Positions 33,880 through 47,572 of a DNA stretch of 64,000 bases are shown here, piece by piece; position 1 is the first letter of the stretch, and each line of letters opens with the position of its first letter. This DNA is from Viscum album (Eukaryota > Streptophyta > Magnoliopsida > Santalales > Viscaceae), in contig OY728137.1 of NCBI GenBank assembly GCA_963277665.1, positions 1,176,414,670 through 1,176,478,669 on the forward strand, in the 5' to 3' direction. The notes beneath the pieces were generated by a model. The model searched no databases. It was not told the DNA's origin and saw only the letters and a program-made list of their open reading frames with translations. The translations under genes were made by a program, and so were the position numbers.

Positions 33880-36800
33880 ATGAAATTTGTGGGGTGAAAT
33901 TTAGGATGTGAAAAGATTTTGGGGGATATCCATGGTTCATCCCATTTTTCATGGGGTGAACCCCAATTCAAAAAATGTTTGAGGGGGTGAATCTATTTTT
34001 TTATGATTTTAGGGATAAATTCCAAGATGAAATGTGGTAAAGGTGTCATTTTGGACAAATTTCCATGGTAGCGAGGTGCGTTGATACCTAATATTGATTT
34101 TTCCCATATATGGTAAGTCAGAGGGTATTATAGTCTTTTTCCATCACATTTAATGTAATGCATAACATATGCACTCCCAAAAGCTGGGATGTGAACAATC
34201 ATAATAACTAGATCAAAATCATTGATGAGAGAGAGAATAATATTTAAACTAACTCTTTTATGTGTAATTAAGAAATTAGAAAAGTAAACCACATTGATAG
34301 TGTTGTTGGACCGTTGATTATGTTTTCAATTATTGAATCCATTGGGGGTAGGGCCTTGCCTTAGGATAAGACCCTTAATTTTTTTTTATCATAGTGGGAA
34401 GTTCCATATATTTGATGATGATTTTTTTGATGAAACAATATTTTCCCTGGATGGATGGGTTCTATGGAGATATTTCTTGAAATTTTTGTGATGGTGGTGA
34501 GTGGCGGCTATACGTTTCTATGAATAGTAACCCTTGTTTTTGGAGTTGAAAAGAAGGTCCCAATATTACATTCTGGAGTAGAAAATGGGAAATCGAGAAA
34601 CATTTGGATGCTCGAGTGGGTTGGGGTTTTTGGTTACATAGTTTGAATAAATTCTCATGGGAGAGAATTTTTATTTTTGGAGATCGTATTACCTTATATA
34701 CATGTGGGATATGAAATTTACAAGGAGTTTTTTTGTTTTAGATTTTTTGGATGGATAATTTGGAGAACCAGGACTCATGACGAGGTCCTGATGCTTCAAA
34801 CATCACAAAATAATTTTTTCATATTTTTGAGGTTTAGATGATGATCTATAGGATTAGGAAAATTTTGAGGGATGGAAGAGTGGTTGTGAAATGGTAGGGA
34901 AGCATCTGAAAACCATTCACATCATGATGAAGGAATTCAGAACATAAAATTTTATGATAGGTTGAGGACTCTAATACTACAAAGGTACATAGCATGAAAC
35001 AAAGATTTAGGTTTTGAATTTTTTTCTACGAGTTTTTTAAAATTTAAAGGGAGGGTATCTCCCCTCCCATTTGTTAATGATAAGTTTATAACATAGGGAT
35101 ATATATGAAAGAACCTACCCTACTCTTCCCCTAATCCATTTAGGGATATCTTGAATGAAATTAGATGTAATGTCTAGGTATTTTTTCAATTAGAATTCCT
35201 TTTATGTTGTTTGAACATCATTCCCTCAAATATTTGATGATTTGGATTTAGGGGTTTTGTTTTATTTTTCTAGAGAAAAGTGTATTACAGAGTTTCATAC
35301 AAGGCATTCCTATAGCATAAGAAGACGAGGTAACACGAAGAAATCTTCACACTGTCTGTTATCATTTCAATGAAGGTATATCACTTTTTTAAGTTTTCAA
35401 TTGTTTTTTACCTTCATAAATTATTTTTTATATTGAATTATTTATATTAATTAGAGACTTTATTTAGGACCAAGGGTGAATTAATAGTGGATTGATCCTG
35501 ATTTCTCATGGTTTTAGTATGAGGATCTCTACTAGAGAGTTCTAGGAATATATTCCAAATTTATTAATATTTTAAATTAATTAAAAATTAAATGATAAAT
35601 TTTTAAATAAAATATATAATTGATAATATGTGGGTTATTATAAATCACTGTATATTTAGATGTGAGTGAGGTCCTTACAAGGATTCATGCTGGGTGAGTG
35701 ATGTTGGACAAGATCGAGCGAGGGTTGTTCTTCTATACATATAATGGTAAGAAAACTATTTTTGAGGTTGGTGGTACCTCGTAAATACCCCTATTATATT
35801 ATGAATTAATTTGGAATCATGTGATACATGGTCTCCATACTAAGGGAGATTAAGATATTTAATTAAATAATTTTTTAAAAAAATAAATCAAATTATAATT
35901 GGAAAACTCAATTATGTTACAAGGGTAAAAATGAAACACTATGTAATAAATTGATTAACTAAACCAATAATGGTATATGAAATTTTTATTATGATATTAC
36001 CTTTAATTATTTGACCATATAATATGTCAATTAAATTCAATGATCAATATATAGCTTCCATAGTGACCAGTTACCAAAGTGACCTTTGGGTCCACGATTG
36101 AAATCCATGGGAAAGGGATTGAAATTATAAAAACCTTATCATACCATAGATCATTATTGATAGTTGATAATATTCTAGGGTGAGTGTTTATCCCTTATTA
36201 AGACATGAACACCAGTGTATTTGGACCCATAGTTTTTTTTCGGATAGGTTGAGTGTTTAGACCATCCAAGATTGACCGGGAGAGGGGATGGGATTGAGGT
36301 TTTCATCCTTATGATGAATTCTTAAGATGTTAGTTAGGACTAAATGAGACTTTGATGATTCTTTGGGATTTCATTCAATACTAGTGATGAATGATGATTT
36401 GATAGATGAGTTAGAGAGTTAGGTTCCCTTATGTGGTTTCCCACCTATGATGAGACTTATGGAATCCCAGTGGGTACCCCAATTATATTTTAATCATATA
36501 GAGATGGTGAATATGGGAATGGTCTGTTATAATTGTGGGTTTCACCTTAGAACCCAAATAGTTTATTAGAGAATACTATTTATTTTACAATTATATGTTT
36601 ATAACTTGAAAGTATGACATATATTATGTGATGTGGGTTTAGTTAGATTTCCAAACCATATGTGATACATATCATGAGTTATCTGGATAGGGATTTACTA
36701 TGTCTAAAAGTTATATATATATACGAGACGAGACTAACTTGGGATTATAGGATTTGGAGTTACACCAGATGAAATATTGATCAACTAGTATTAATTCCTT

Positions 36801-37960
36801 GGGATATTCTTGGTGTTGTATAAATATTAGGATCTTAGTGTTACCTCTCGAGATTTAGTGATGATTCCTAATGAATATAGAACACTTAAAATTAATAACC
36901 AAGGTTCAGTGATAAATCTTGTTGAAAATGGAATGGTCTAGATTACATCTTTAGATTTGATGATAATTAATATAGACAATGGAACACATAAGAATACATC
37001 ATGTGTTTTATTGATGATTCTCGATGTTTGTAGAAGGAAAAATATTCCTCACTAGGATTTTGTGTATATTTCTTGTGACTTCTAATTTTATAGGATTACC
37101 TCATAAGAATTGTCTTGAAGAATAATACCTTGGGATACCCGGGACATGCTCCATATATTTGAATGTTATTCCTTATATTCTATAGAATCATCTAGATACT
37201 TATAAGTTCATAGAATTTATTACTGCTACTACATGAAAACTGATCATAGTATTGGATGGAATTATTACATGACATGCTCAGTGGAACTATAACATTGGCT
37301 AAAGAAGTGTTTCCTTGATCACATGTTTCATGGTAGAACCTGAGTTTGAAAAGAGATTATTTTATTTAAAAATTATAAACTAGTTTATTTATATTTTATT
37401 TATATCACATGAATATTCACTAAATTTATTGTTTATATATGGGACCACATTGGTGGTTATCTATTGAGTTATACTCACACCCCACATAGGAAACCATTAC
37501 ACTAGAGTACATGAGAAGACCGCAATGTTCATATGTCAGGTCACGTAGAGGATCAGAGTAGCATGATTGAGTAAGATAGATTAATAGGGATTAGAGACTA
37601 GGATGTGGTGAGGATTTGGGATTACAGTAGAGACTTAGGGTATTAGATTTATTAAATTATTGAATATATTTTATCTCTACTGCAAGTGTTCAAATGTTGC
37701 ATGATATGTATGACATTGAGTTTGTATCACCTTTTTCTTCCACAATTTCATTTAATATAACATTTTCCTATGAATTAATACTTCATTTACTCAGAAAACT
37801 CTTTATTATTGTTATTTATAATTTTTGAGTTATTTTATAGGTTGTTCCAAACACTAATATTGCTGTAATGTGTGGCACAACACTCCCATAGCTTCCAACT
37901 ACTAGTCAGCCAACTCCTGTGTATGTGGAGGATCTCTTATGGTCTTGTAAAGACCCGATC
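33880..37960 (+). repeat. Possible decayed long LTR of a plus-strand gypsy element
   Basis: No open frames. At 37460-37550 the plus strand has TATTGAGTTATACTCACACC, then TGTCAGGTCACG. This resembles the TACTGAG...TATGCTCACCC...CAGG block that the two chromovirus LTRs carry on the minus strand (16622-16681; 45113-45172). Upstream come LTR-like features: a 7-bp GGGAGGG/CCCTCCC inverted repeat at 35049-35068 and TATA-like runs near 35085-35108. Ends, partner LTR and target duplication were not found, so limits are rough. Confidence 0.3.
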
Positions 37961-38040
37961 AATATATTATTCATTGTGAGCTGGGTTGAATATGTTTGGA
38001 ATTTTACACTGAGCAATGTGGAATGTTCACCTTCACCAAG

Positions 38041-38960
38041 GAAGATAAATTAGACTCTAAATCTATTAAGAGATAAAAACCACTTATATTTAGTATATAT
38101 TTTAATCTACTTATTATAAAACAATGGGTTAACACTTTAGAAAAAATTCGATAAATTATTCCTTACTCTGAGAAAGAGAAAGATAATCTAGTCATCTACC
38201 ATAGAAAAAGAGAATCTAATCCAAAGTGGACAAGGATGAAAATTAAAATGCCGAAGGATGAAGCTGAAAAATGGAGAGGGAATAATTTAAGAAAAATACT
38301 TTCTAACAATTATTTCTCCCAAAGAAATCATACCATGATGAAGAGAGATATTTTTCAGTATAATAAAAAGGGGAGTGAATCCCTCAAAAATTACATGGAA
38401 TAGATAACCAGTAATGAAAGGTGCGTGTATAGTTAATTATCAATAATCAGAAAAAATAGATGGATTATTTTTTGGTGTAATACATGATCTAGGAAAGGCC
38501 CAATTTTTTTACATATTAATGATTTATCAAGAGGTATTGTGGTGTAATCTCAATATAGAGATAATGTTTTTATAATTATACCATTGAAACAGAGATAAGA
38601 AAATAATAATAATTTTCAATATATATGGGAAAATGATAAAATATATATGAAGATACGACCACCCACATATAAAAAATGTAGAAAGAAATACTATGAGAGT
38701 TTTATAAATGAAATAATCAAAATAATTAACTATGGAAGAGATTGGTACCATGTTCTTGAATTTTAAATAATAATAAATAAACAACTAATTATTATAGAAG
38801 AAATTAAGGCACATCTCAATGAACCATCTATGGTCAAATGCTTCTTCATCATAGATCATGGGAACTATGAAACCAATGCAGAAAACCAAGGGTCTTTGAA
38901 AGAAAGAAATTTCCACTACCACCAAATCCAAGGGATTGAGAGAAATAATATTTCATCATC
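38041..38960 (+). pseudogene. Possible gypsy gag fragment
   Basis: In one plus-strand frame around 38270-38400 the codons read W..NNLRKIL..NYFSQRN, then K.DIFQYNKKGSESLKNYME, a layout like the gypsy gag core (W..F...F...YFP...R...E...F.Q...ESL..Y). It then hits TAG. Short length, single stretch and lack of RT or integrase downstream make this tentative. It follows the possible LTR above in the right order and orientation. The rest, to about 38960, is purine-rich and may be further gag. Confidence 0.3.
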
Positions 38961-41900
38961 ATTATAGAGATGAAGAAATAAATAAATTAGTGCAACACAA
39001 TGTTATTTTAAAATATATTTTCCACTAATAGATAATGATTCTAACAACTTTCTTTACACGCAATACCAAATCAAAATGAACAATGAAACATTATACAATA
39101 GGTAATGTGTAGCCACTGAATTGTGGGTAAAAATAAAGGTAACAAAATTATGAAATACATATAGAGTGATAAAGTAAATTTTATTTTTTATTTACTAACA
39201 CTTTGATATAATTCAATTAATATATTTCAATAATTTGAAAGATCGTTTTATTCTAGAAATATATTTTTTTCAAATTGTGTTTGATGAACATTTCAGGAAT
39301 ATAAATATCTTATATAGAAATTATATCTTTTACATTAATAATATATTGGAAAAAATATAATTAATAATTTAACATCAATAAGAATAATAATAACTAAAAT
39401 ATTAAATATTTATCTTCCCATGAAAACATGTTTACATATATTTTTATAATTTCTATTAAAATAAAAAATTCCAAAAATTTAGAATTTGAAACCGAAAAAA
39501 TTTATCATCATTTATGGATATATTATTTTAATATTATGTTATTATTAATTTTTAAAATTTTTCAGAAATAATTGATTTTTGGGTTATTAGTGAACATTCA
39601 TTTTGTTAAAAAGATCACAAAATTTATGACAATTTCAAGAAATACAGATAACTTAATAACATATAAAATATTTAAACTAATAATAATTTATTTATGGAGT
39701 GATATAATGAAATTAGGAATACTCATTTGGATTTATAAAACCCATTAGTAAATTTTGGAAAATTTAGAATTTTTTATAATAAAAAGTTTTTTTATTCTCT
39801 TTGATTTGTTTTTATGAGGTGAAGTTAGGTTTTGGATTATTTTAAAGTGATACACATATCCCATGGTTAACAATAATTCAATTATTTTAATTTAAAAAAA
39901 TATGGGTAATGTTTCCATTAACGTAATTTTTATTCTTCAAAATATATTTCTTCTAAAAATTAACCCTATGATCAGAATAGTATGTATATATCAAAAAACC
40001 TACATTAATAGAAAAGTATGGTTAAATAACCTTACATTTAAATGAAACATTTTGTTTATTATGTGGAGAAAATATTTTTAAAGAAAAATATGTATGTAAG
40101 GAATCCTATGTTTCAGAAACAAATGTATGGGTCATCCAACATACTTTTATGATCATCTTTACATTGTTAACCTTATTTTGGGAGAGAGAATACATTGTTA
40201 TTGAACACCATGTTTTCTATTTTTTCATTTTATTAAATAAACCTACGAATTGAGTATTTAACATGTGATATTTAAATCCACAATTTTATCCTATATTTCT
40301 ACAGTTATCTTCTCAAAATTAATGATCTGATAAAATATCACATAGGCCAATTTAAAGCCTCATTTTGATCCATTAAAAGAATGTTTTTCATCGAATATAA
40401 TCACTCCTTTTGTAAATGGAAGTTATTTTTACCCAATTTGTTTTTATATTTTAATATATCTGATCGTTTAACCAATTTTCATGGATCTTCTCAAGAAAAG
40501 AGAATTATATATATAAAAAAATTATTCTCAAAATGAGTGAAAAAATTATGACATTTGAATCAAATGAATGCATACATGTGAACATGTTTTTCAATTGTTC
40601 TTCATTGAATGAGTGAATCTGTTATTTTCAAAAGTGGCTAAACTTTGGAGATGTGCATTTTTCTACATCATAATACTGTATGATTTATATTTATATTTGT
40701 TGACATTAAATTTGAAAATCATTTGAAACCAAGATCACCTTAATGTTATTATTTCCTGAGGACGTTATTTTCTGAAGAAAAATAACCATCTAGGTATAGT
40801 CTCTTCTTCTGAAACTATGTTTCTTAACACAAACCATCATCCATTAAAATCTTTTGATTTTGTGGAGTTTAAATAGCTAAGACTTAATTATAGATAAAGT
40901 ATCATATTTTTAGTATAAGATATGGATAAATAGTTACCTGTAAAATAACTAAAAGGCTCTATTTGGCCTTATTATAAATGATTCAACTGTAAACACTCAT
41001 TTGTGGATTAGAAGGTCTTGTCATAAGAGGACCATTATAGTGAAATTAACCAAGCGTGATAAGAAATGCTTGGTGGAGTGGATTAGAGGACCTTTGTGCC
41101 TTGAAAAACTATAAAATTACAATGTTCATTCTTTCCATTTATCCACTGCTCAATCTTTTTATAAAAGGCAATGCAACAAATCTGCATAAATCACATAGAG
41201 ATTTTAATGTCAGAATCTACAGTGATTATTGAAATGACGCAATTTAACCCATTCTTTTATATATTTATATTATATAAATATAAAATTTTATAGCATAAAA
41301 ATAATAATAACCTTTCAATATATATATGATACTTTATTTATTATATTATCAGGGAAGAAATATATTATGAATAAGTTTACAAAGAAAGAAACTTGAAAGA
41401 GTCGATGAAGATTATTACATATTCTTTAGCAAACATTCTTTAATAACTTTTTATGTGATGTAGAGTAGGTCCTTAAGAAGTTAAATAAACTCCATAACTT
41501 TAGTAAGTATGTTTATAAGATAAATTATCATAGTTTTGTCGACTTATATTTCTCCAATTGGTGTGAGTAAGTGAGAGAGTATGGGCCCTTTTATAATTAA
41601 TGTGATAGAAAACTTCATAAAACCTTTATATATTTAAATATAACAAGTATATTCTAGAGACAAAGATTTTAAAATGGCCTATAAATGAATATTGGAATAA
41701 ATTCAAGACCATATCATATCCCCATTGTAATTATTTAATTTTTTTAGGATTTTTAAATAATCTAATAGAATATTTATTTAATAAAATATCATTATTGTCA
41801 AATTTGACACTACTAACTTAATTTGGCTTAAGATACATCAATAAAAAAGTGGGAATTCGAATATAATGATTTAAAAAATTATAATATATCCTATATGTCT

Positions 41901-43229
41901 ATAAAATGATTTATATACATTAAATCCTCCCAAATATATTTAATGTAATAATTTTAAAATCTATAATATTATTTTTTTTCTTTTAATTAAACAAATAACA
42001 TATTATGATTTCAAATGAAATCAACGTAATTATATAATTTACAAAGATTAAAATAAAACTATATAATTAAAATAATTTCATTTGGTTAAAAATATACATT
42101 TAGGTATGTTCATATCATGATTTGTTAACTATGTGGACAAATAAATGATATTAAATATAAAGAGAGTGAAATTTTCTAACTATCATGGATTTTAATAATT
42201 TATAATTTAATTTCATGTAAAAGTTTTCATTAAAAAAATAAAATTTGATAATAAGGTGATAAGGGTAAAATAAGATTTATACAATAATTTTTAGAGAAGT
42301 TTAAGGAATATTCATACACTTATCTTTTGATTTTAACCCTTATTTTAACCCTTTAACTCTTACCATGTCAACATGTGTTTTCATAGTCTAATGGTATATA
42401 TAGTTACTATAAAAAGAAAAAAGGAAAAGCAATGAGTTATTGATGAATTTTTAAGACTTATTTGTATTAATTATCCAAAATAATGTTTTTATGAATTTTA
42501 TATCATTTAATAAAGTATGTTTTTAAATATCATTAATATCAATTTTGACACTATTCAAAACTGAAAAATACTCTTTTAAATAATAACTATAATTTAAAAT
42601 AAATCCATAAAATTCATGCATGGAATTAATTATTTTAAATTATATTCATTTTAATATTTATAATTTCTTTTATTTTAATCTTCCATTAATAAAACAATTA
42701 CTCCATCACCATTGTGTCACCATTTAAGGTAATTATATTATCAATAAAAATTATAAATAAATTTCCATGATGTATATTAACAAATATTTTTTATGAATAC
42801 TATTTATATTCTATCAAATATCCCATATTAACCCATATAAAAAATATTTCTCTTATTAAAAAAGTTTGAAAAATTGATTTTCCAATGAATAAAATATTAT
42901 AGTGGTTATATTCTTATCCAAAAGGCCATAAATGGTCTCATAACTGAAAAATTAATGATGAGGAGTAAAAAACACCCCAAAAATAAAATTATAAAAAGTG
43001 TTTGGGTAATTTTATAATATATATAATTTTTTTACCATAAATTACCCAATCTACCCTCAACTATGTTAATAAAAAATTACTGCAATCGCTATTAATAATG
43101 TCCATAAAATAAAATTATTTCTTTTCTAATTTTTATATTATTATTTGAAATATGTAATTCACCTTTAAAAATTAAAAACATATATATTTCACAAATATAT
43201 TTGAAAATAATCCCATTTTCCAAATAAGA
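38961..43229. other. AT-rich DNA without recognised genes
   Basis: No open frame or RNA gene that I can support. A few short blocks recall the macro-repeat, for example 40195-40230 (gaacaccatgtt) against 60252-60275, and 40755-40790 against 3745-3780, in the same orientation. These are weak, and base composition alone could produce some of them. Confidence 0.4.
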
Positions 43230-43690
43230 AAACTAGTTTTTAAAGTAAAAAACTTCAAGAGGTTGAAATGATTTTATGTCCAAATTTAATGAAACATTTA
43301 TTCCAATGACCTTTATTTGATTAAATTATAAAATTTTGATCTAATTATATTTTAAAACGTTCTATAATATAATATAACAATATAAATAAATCAGACAAAA
43401 AATCAATTTTCAACTATAATACAGTAATTTATAGTATTTATCCAAAAATGAATCTTATTAAAAAAAATCTAGAAATTAATTAAAAGTAATTTTCAATAGT
43501 ACAATATCATATAAAATATTATTTCTTCAAATAGAATTTATAAAATTGTCGAAAACTATATTTAAAACAAGTGTTCCATCAAATGGTGGTAAAACTGTCT
43601 TTTTATAAAAATAGATCATTTATGAGTAAAATTGGATTTATTATTATAACATGCAAAGAAGAAATAGGTTGAATTTTAAAAATTAAATTC
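43230..43690 (-). repeat. Fragment resembling chromovirus 1 U3
   Basis: Around 43300-43350 the sequence follows 19500-19580 (ttccaatgacc...tttgattaaat...gatctaat). 43545-43660 follows 19745-19860 (ataaaattgtc, tatatttaaaa, ttccatcaaa, ggtaaaac, attggatt). Same orientation as chromovirus 1. Identity is clearly lower than between its own two LTRs, so it is an older relative, probably a piece of LTR. Ends not resolved; 43691-44735 shows nothing recognisable. Confidence 0.5.
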
Positions 43691-45403
43691 ACAATATTAT
43701 TTATATATTTCATTAATTTAATCTAAAAATTGTGTTTATTTTATTTTATGGGTATAAAACACATTTTCTTATCATTAGATAGTATTTATAAAATCATTTA
43801 ATTTATATTGAATTGGTTTTAATATTTATTTTAATTAATTTGTAACCATTGAATTCAAAAATATATTTTCATAAGATTTTTAAAAGTATTCATAAAAACC
43901 ATTTTACTGGTTTGTGTTAAATTAAAAATAGTATATCATGTTTTGTTTAAGCTCAATGTTGGATGTACTGTATGCTATCAATGATTTTAAATATAGAAGG
44001 ATACAAACCATAAAATATTATGGTGTTACATTATCAACAACATAAATAAATTTTATCCTCATAATTTAAAATTGAACTTCAAAAATGAAGGGTTCAAACA
44101 TAAAAATTTATATATGGGAAACCCACATCGTGAATAGGGTTAATAAAATATCTTCTTAGAAAGAGGGAAAGGGAAATGTGAATGTCACTCCAAAATTAGG
44201 ATTTGGATTAGGAGAACATTAGAAAAAAGTGAAAACATGGATATGGAGAAGAAATAAAACTATCATGTTATTCTGGAGAGTAATTGAGAATATGTGCATT
44301 AGAAAGATAACCATCACTAGAAAATAAATATTGTGATTGGTTAAATGAACCATGATTTCATAATAGGATAATTAAACAGAAAATTCTTTTGTTTCAAAAT
44401 ACATTTCCTAATGTTGCAGAATTATTTTAATATATAGATAAAGAACTCAAGAAAACATTCATGATTTCTCTTGATGTTATAATATCATCATTTAGTATTT
44501 ATTTGATCTATTTTTACATCATCCCTTAAACCCAGAGTCAGATATTCAAGAAGAATTTTATTCATATAGTACCTTTATGAAAATATCCATAAGTCATTCC
44601 TTATCCATTTAAATATATGTGAAAACTAAAATAGTTTTCCAAAGTTATCTAATATAATAAGACAAACATTATCCAAAAATAATAATTTACAATGTCTAAA
44701 TTAATCAATTCTATAAAATATTACATTAATGCTCATTCATGTCACGAACCCCTCCCACAAAAGATGCCTATCATGAGCTGGAAATGGTGAAAGAGAGATA
44801 ATGACCCCCGAGTCCCGCCTCCAATAGGCCCCGAGGTGGTGACTAGCACCCAGGGTATGAGTTTTCACAATTATGGGAGGCATTACCCTTTTTATTATTT
44901 AGGATCGAGAAATATGACAAGTCAACCACCAAAAAGGAAAAGAACAAATGTATATAAATAAACCCAAACCAATCCCACATGCATGTTTAAACAATTTTAT
45001 AACAAGGTACAAGTACAAGAAATCTCAAAGTACAATACCAACAGAAAAAAAGAGTACAACAACCGCAACAGGTCCAACTGTCCGACTAGTAGGGTCCCGC
45101 ATGGCCTTGGAAGTCCTCCTGGAAACCTGAAAGTAAACGTAGGGTGAGCATACAAGTATACTCAGTAGGGAAACCTAAAGCTATCATACACAAGTGGGGA
45201 GACATCCTAATGTCCCGTGAGAACAATAGAAGAAACCTAGCAAGGAATTATATCCACCCAACCTCACCATCCACACTCACCAAAAGCACAATCACAACAA
45301 GTAGTAGTATATAAGAAGCAAGAGTATTGGGTACCCTGCACCATTTCCCATTAGTTAGCTACTATTCCTAACGGAAAACGTCATTACGCAGCCACAATCT
45401 CCC

Positions 45404-45644
45404 CGCCCGCACACACCTGGGGCTCACAACCGCACATCCCGCCCGCACACACCTGGGCCACACAACCGCACATCCCGGCCGCGCACACCTGGGCCTCACA
45501 ACCACGTATCCCGCCCCCACACACTTGGGCCTCACAACCCCGTATCCCGCCCGCGCACACCTGGGCCTCACAACCACGTATCCTGCTCACACACACCTGG
45601 GCCTAACAACCACATATCCCGCCCGCACACACCTGGGCCTCATC
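45404..45644. repeat. 36-bp minisatellite in chromovirus 2 3' LTR
   Basis: About 6.7 head-to-tail units of 36 bp around cccgcccgcacacacctggg + cctcacaaccacgtat. As 36 is a multiple of three, it yields repetitive Cys/Arg-rich minus-strand frames with no other support. Units abut with no spacers. Confidence 0.85.
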
Positions 45645-45878
45645 CCGAAGATTCTTGGGAAACTGTAAAACCTGCCTGAAGAGTCTTTGGCTAAAACCAT
45701 CCCAATCGAAACCTACCCGAAGAGTCTTATCTGTAAGGTTGCCTCAAGCAATCACATCTTAGGGGTGAAAAAGCACGAAGGAGCTAGTAACTAAGGGAAA
45801 ACACCCTCTCCCATGATATGGGAGTGTTCGACACTAAGTGGTCAACCTGGGTGGGGTGCGATAAAACACAAAAGATAC

Positions 45879-45880
<2 letters not shown>

Positions 45881-45920
<40 letters not shown>
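45881..45920. repeat. (AT)20 microsatellite
   Basis: Perfect 40-bp AT run; the other LTR has only (AT)7 at 54232-54245, so it changed length after insertion. Confidence 0.95.
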
Positions 45921-45924
<4 letters not shown>

Positions 45925-47190
45925 ACCAAACTCACAACCCAACCTATGGCTTCTAAACAGGGAAACTCAGCACGTGACTCGGCACTGCTACTACGAAGCA
46001 TGCATACAACAACCAACCCCAACCCCATTTAGGTTTTCACGTTTCAGCAGAAATTAGTTTATTTAGTTCCTTAACTACTGGGCAACTATCCACAACAAAC
46101 CACATCGATCGTTCGTAAAACATATCACTGCCATCCACAAATCATGTTAGGAAAACACAAGAAACACAACCAAGTGCTTCTTATCAACCAACCAATCCAT
46201 TGATTATTATTCTCATTCCATTACCATGACCCACCATTTATTAAATCTTCCACTTTTATTAATCATAACCCATAGTTCGCTCACATTCAAACCCATCCCT
46301 GTAGCCCCGCTGCTAACTTCCATAACCACAACTGCACCGTACATCATTATCCCTTTAATACCATTTATCACAGCCCCACTGCCCATTTCTTACATGAAAT
46401 TCACACCAACCCACAACCAAGTCAACCGCAGCCCCTCTGCTCACCCGATCCACAACAACCCACAAAAACATCCCCACCACATGCCACGTATCCAAGCCAA
46501 CACCCACATGTTCATTATTCTATTTTGTTTAACCGGGGTGATCACACAAGGGTTCAAGATTTTAAACAGCCAACTTTATGTGATTAACCAAATTTCCACA
46601 TTCAAAAAAGTTTCAATCCACAAAAACGGTCTAAGAAAGATAGGGAAACATTTAACTGCGCAAGCAAAGGCCCCAAACGACCGTGATTTTCAGTAGGCAT
46701 AAGCCTATTCAATTCATAGGATATCAATAGGATACACAAAGATAAACATCACAACTTCCCCATCCCCATTCTTTAAAAAGTTATTATCGTTATTTAATGG
46801 TTCAACTGCTTCTCATGAAAACAAAAAGATAACCACCCTTCATGATGAAAAAATTATAGAGACAAAGGTATGATCCTTACCTCAAAAGGATCCGATCGCA
46901 ACGCTCCCCCGGATCAACCTTAGAAGACGTCCGTCGGCGTCTGTCACTTCTCTCGGGTCCCGGCGAAACCTCCTCAGGTGGATGTTGGAAAGTAAAGGCT
47001 TAATGAAAGATAAAAGATCCAAGCTCTTAAGTTCCTCCTCGTCGTTAAGATCTTGTGTCCACTGAAGGATTGTAAATCGGAGCTCAGACGAAGAAGTTAG
47101 GGAAGAAAGAGCCTTCGAGTCTCTTGGGAGAACTCTGCTCAAAGGAAATGGGAGGATAGGGGTGAGTTGAAAAGGAGGAGGGGACCCCTC

Positions 47191-47198
47191 ATTTTATA
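47191..47198 (-). promoter_or_regulatory. Probable TATA box, chromovirus 2 3' LTR
   Basis: TATAAAAT on the minus strand, 18 bp downstream of the first palindrome. The homologous site in the 5' LTR (55516-55523) reads TATAAAAG. Confidence 0.65.
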
Positions 47199-47215
47199 GG
47201 ATAGAAAAGCAAAAG

Positions 47216-47572
47216 TACACGGAATGTACTTTATGGTACACAGTGTGTACTCGGTTATTTAACATGCTCTCCACGTGGCTTCCAACAAGGCTCCGCGGCT
47301 ATTGACTGGTCAACAGACAGTTTGAGGGTAGCGCATATGCAGGGAGGGACTACACGACTTGTAGTAATGGATACACGGCGTGTACCCATTTATTTCACAC
47401 GGCTCCAACACGGCACACGGCCGTTGACTGGTAAACACACGGTAACACGTACGTGGGGAGGGACTACACGGCATGTAGTACTGGATACACGGTGTGTACC
47501 CATTTATTGCACACGACAAGGACACGGTCTTCAACATGGGGTTTACCCAGAAAGGGGGGTACACGTCGTGTA
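47216..47572. promoter_or_regulatory. Array of 13-bp palindromes in U3, 3' LTR
   Basis: Seven boxes of form TACACGRCGTGTA: 47216-47228, 47237-47249; 47351-47363, 47372-47384; 47465-47477, 47486-47498; and single 47560-47572. Each of the three pairs is spaced exactly 21 bp start to start. The array ends 18 bp from the TATA box. The eighth box seen in the other LTR is missing here. Confidence 0.75.

Noticed and set aside
38527..38784. 85-codon hydrophobic minus-strand frame
   Set aside because: Composition reflects AT-rich DNA (Ile, Phe, Tyr); no motif, no homologous copy, and it overlaps the gag-like stretch on the other strand.
42240..43020. Inverted copy of the macro-repeat
   Set aside because: A 14-base match (ttacccaaacactt, inverted, near 43000 against 1350) and low-complexity words first suggested it. 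The nearby sequence fits a chromovirus 1 U3 relative better, and the remaining matches could be chance in AT-rich DNA.
45368..45596. Cys/Arg-rich open frames on the minus strand (also 53702-54051)
   Set aside because: They are translations of the 36-bp minisatellite in two frames; repeat length divisible by three keeps them open. No other coding sign.
45404..45644. CRISPR-like array of 36-bp repeats
   Set aside because: Units abut with no spacers, sit in plant retrotransposon LTRs, and no cas genes are present. The same holds for the 19-bp arrays.
46226..46696. 156-codon plus-strand frame, with a similar one at 54473-54904
   Set aside because: Both lie antisense in the two LTRs of chromovirus 2, so the resemblance comes from LTR homology, not from a gene pair.
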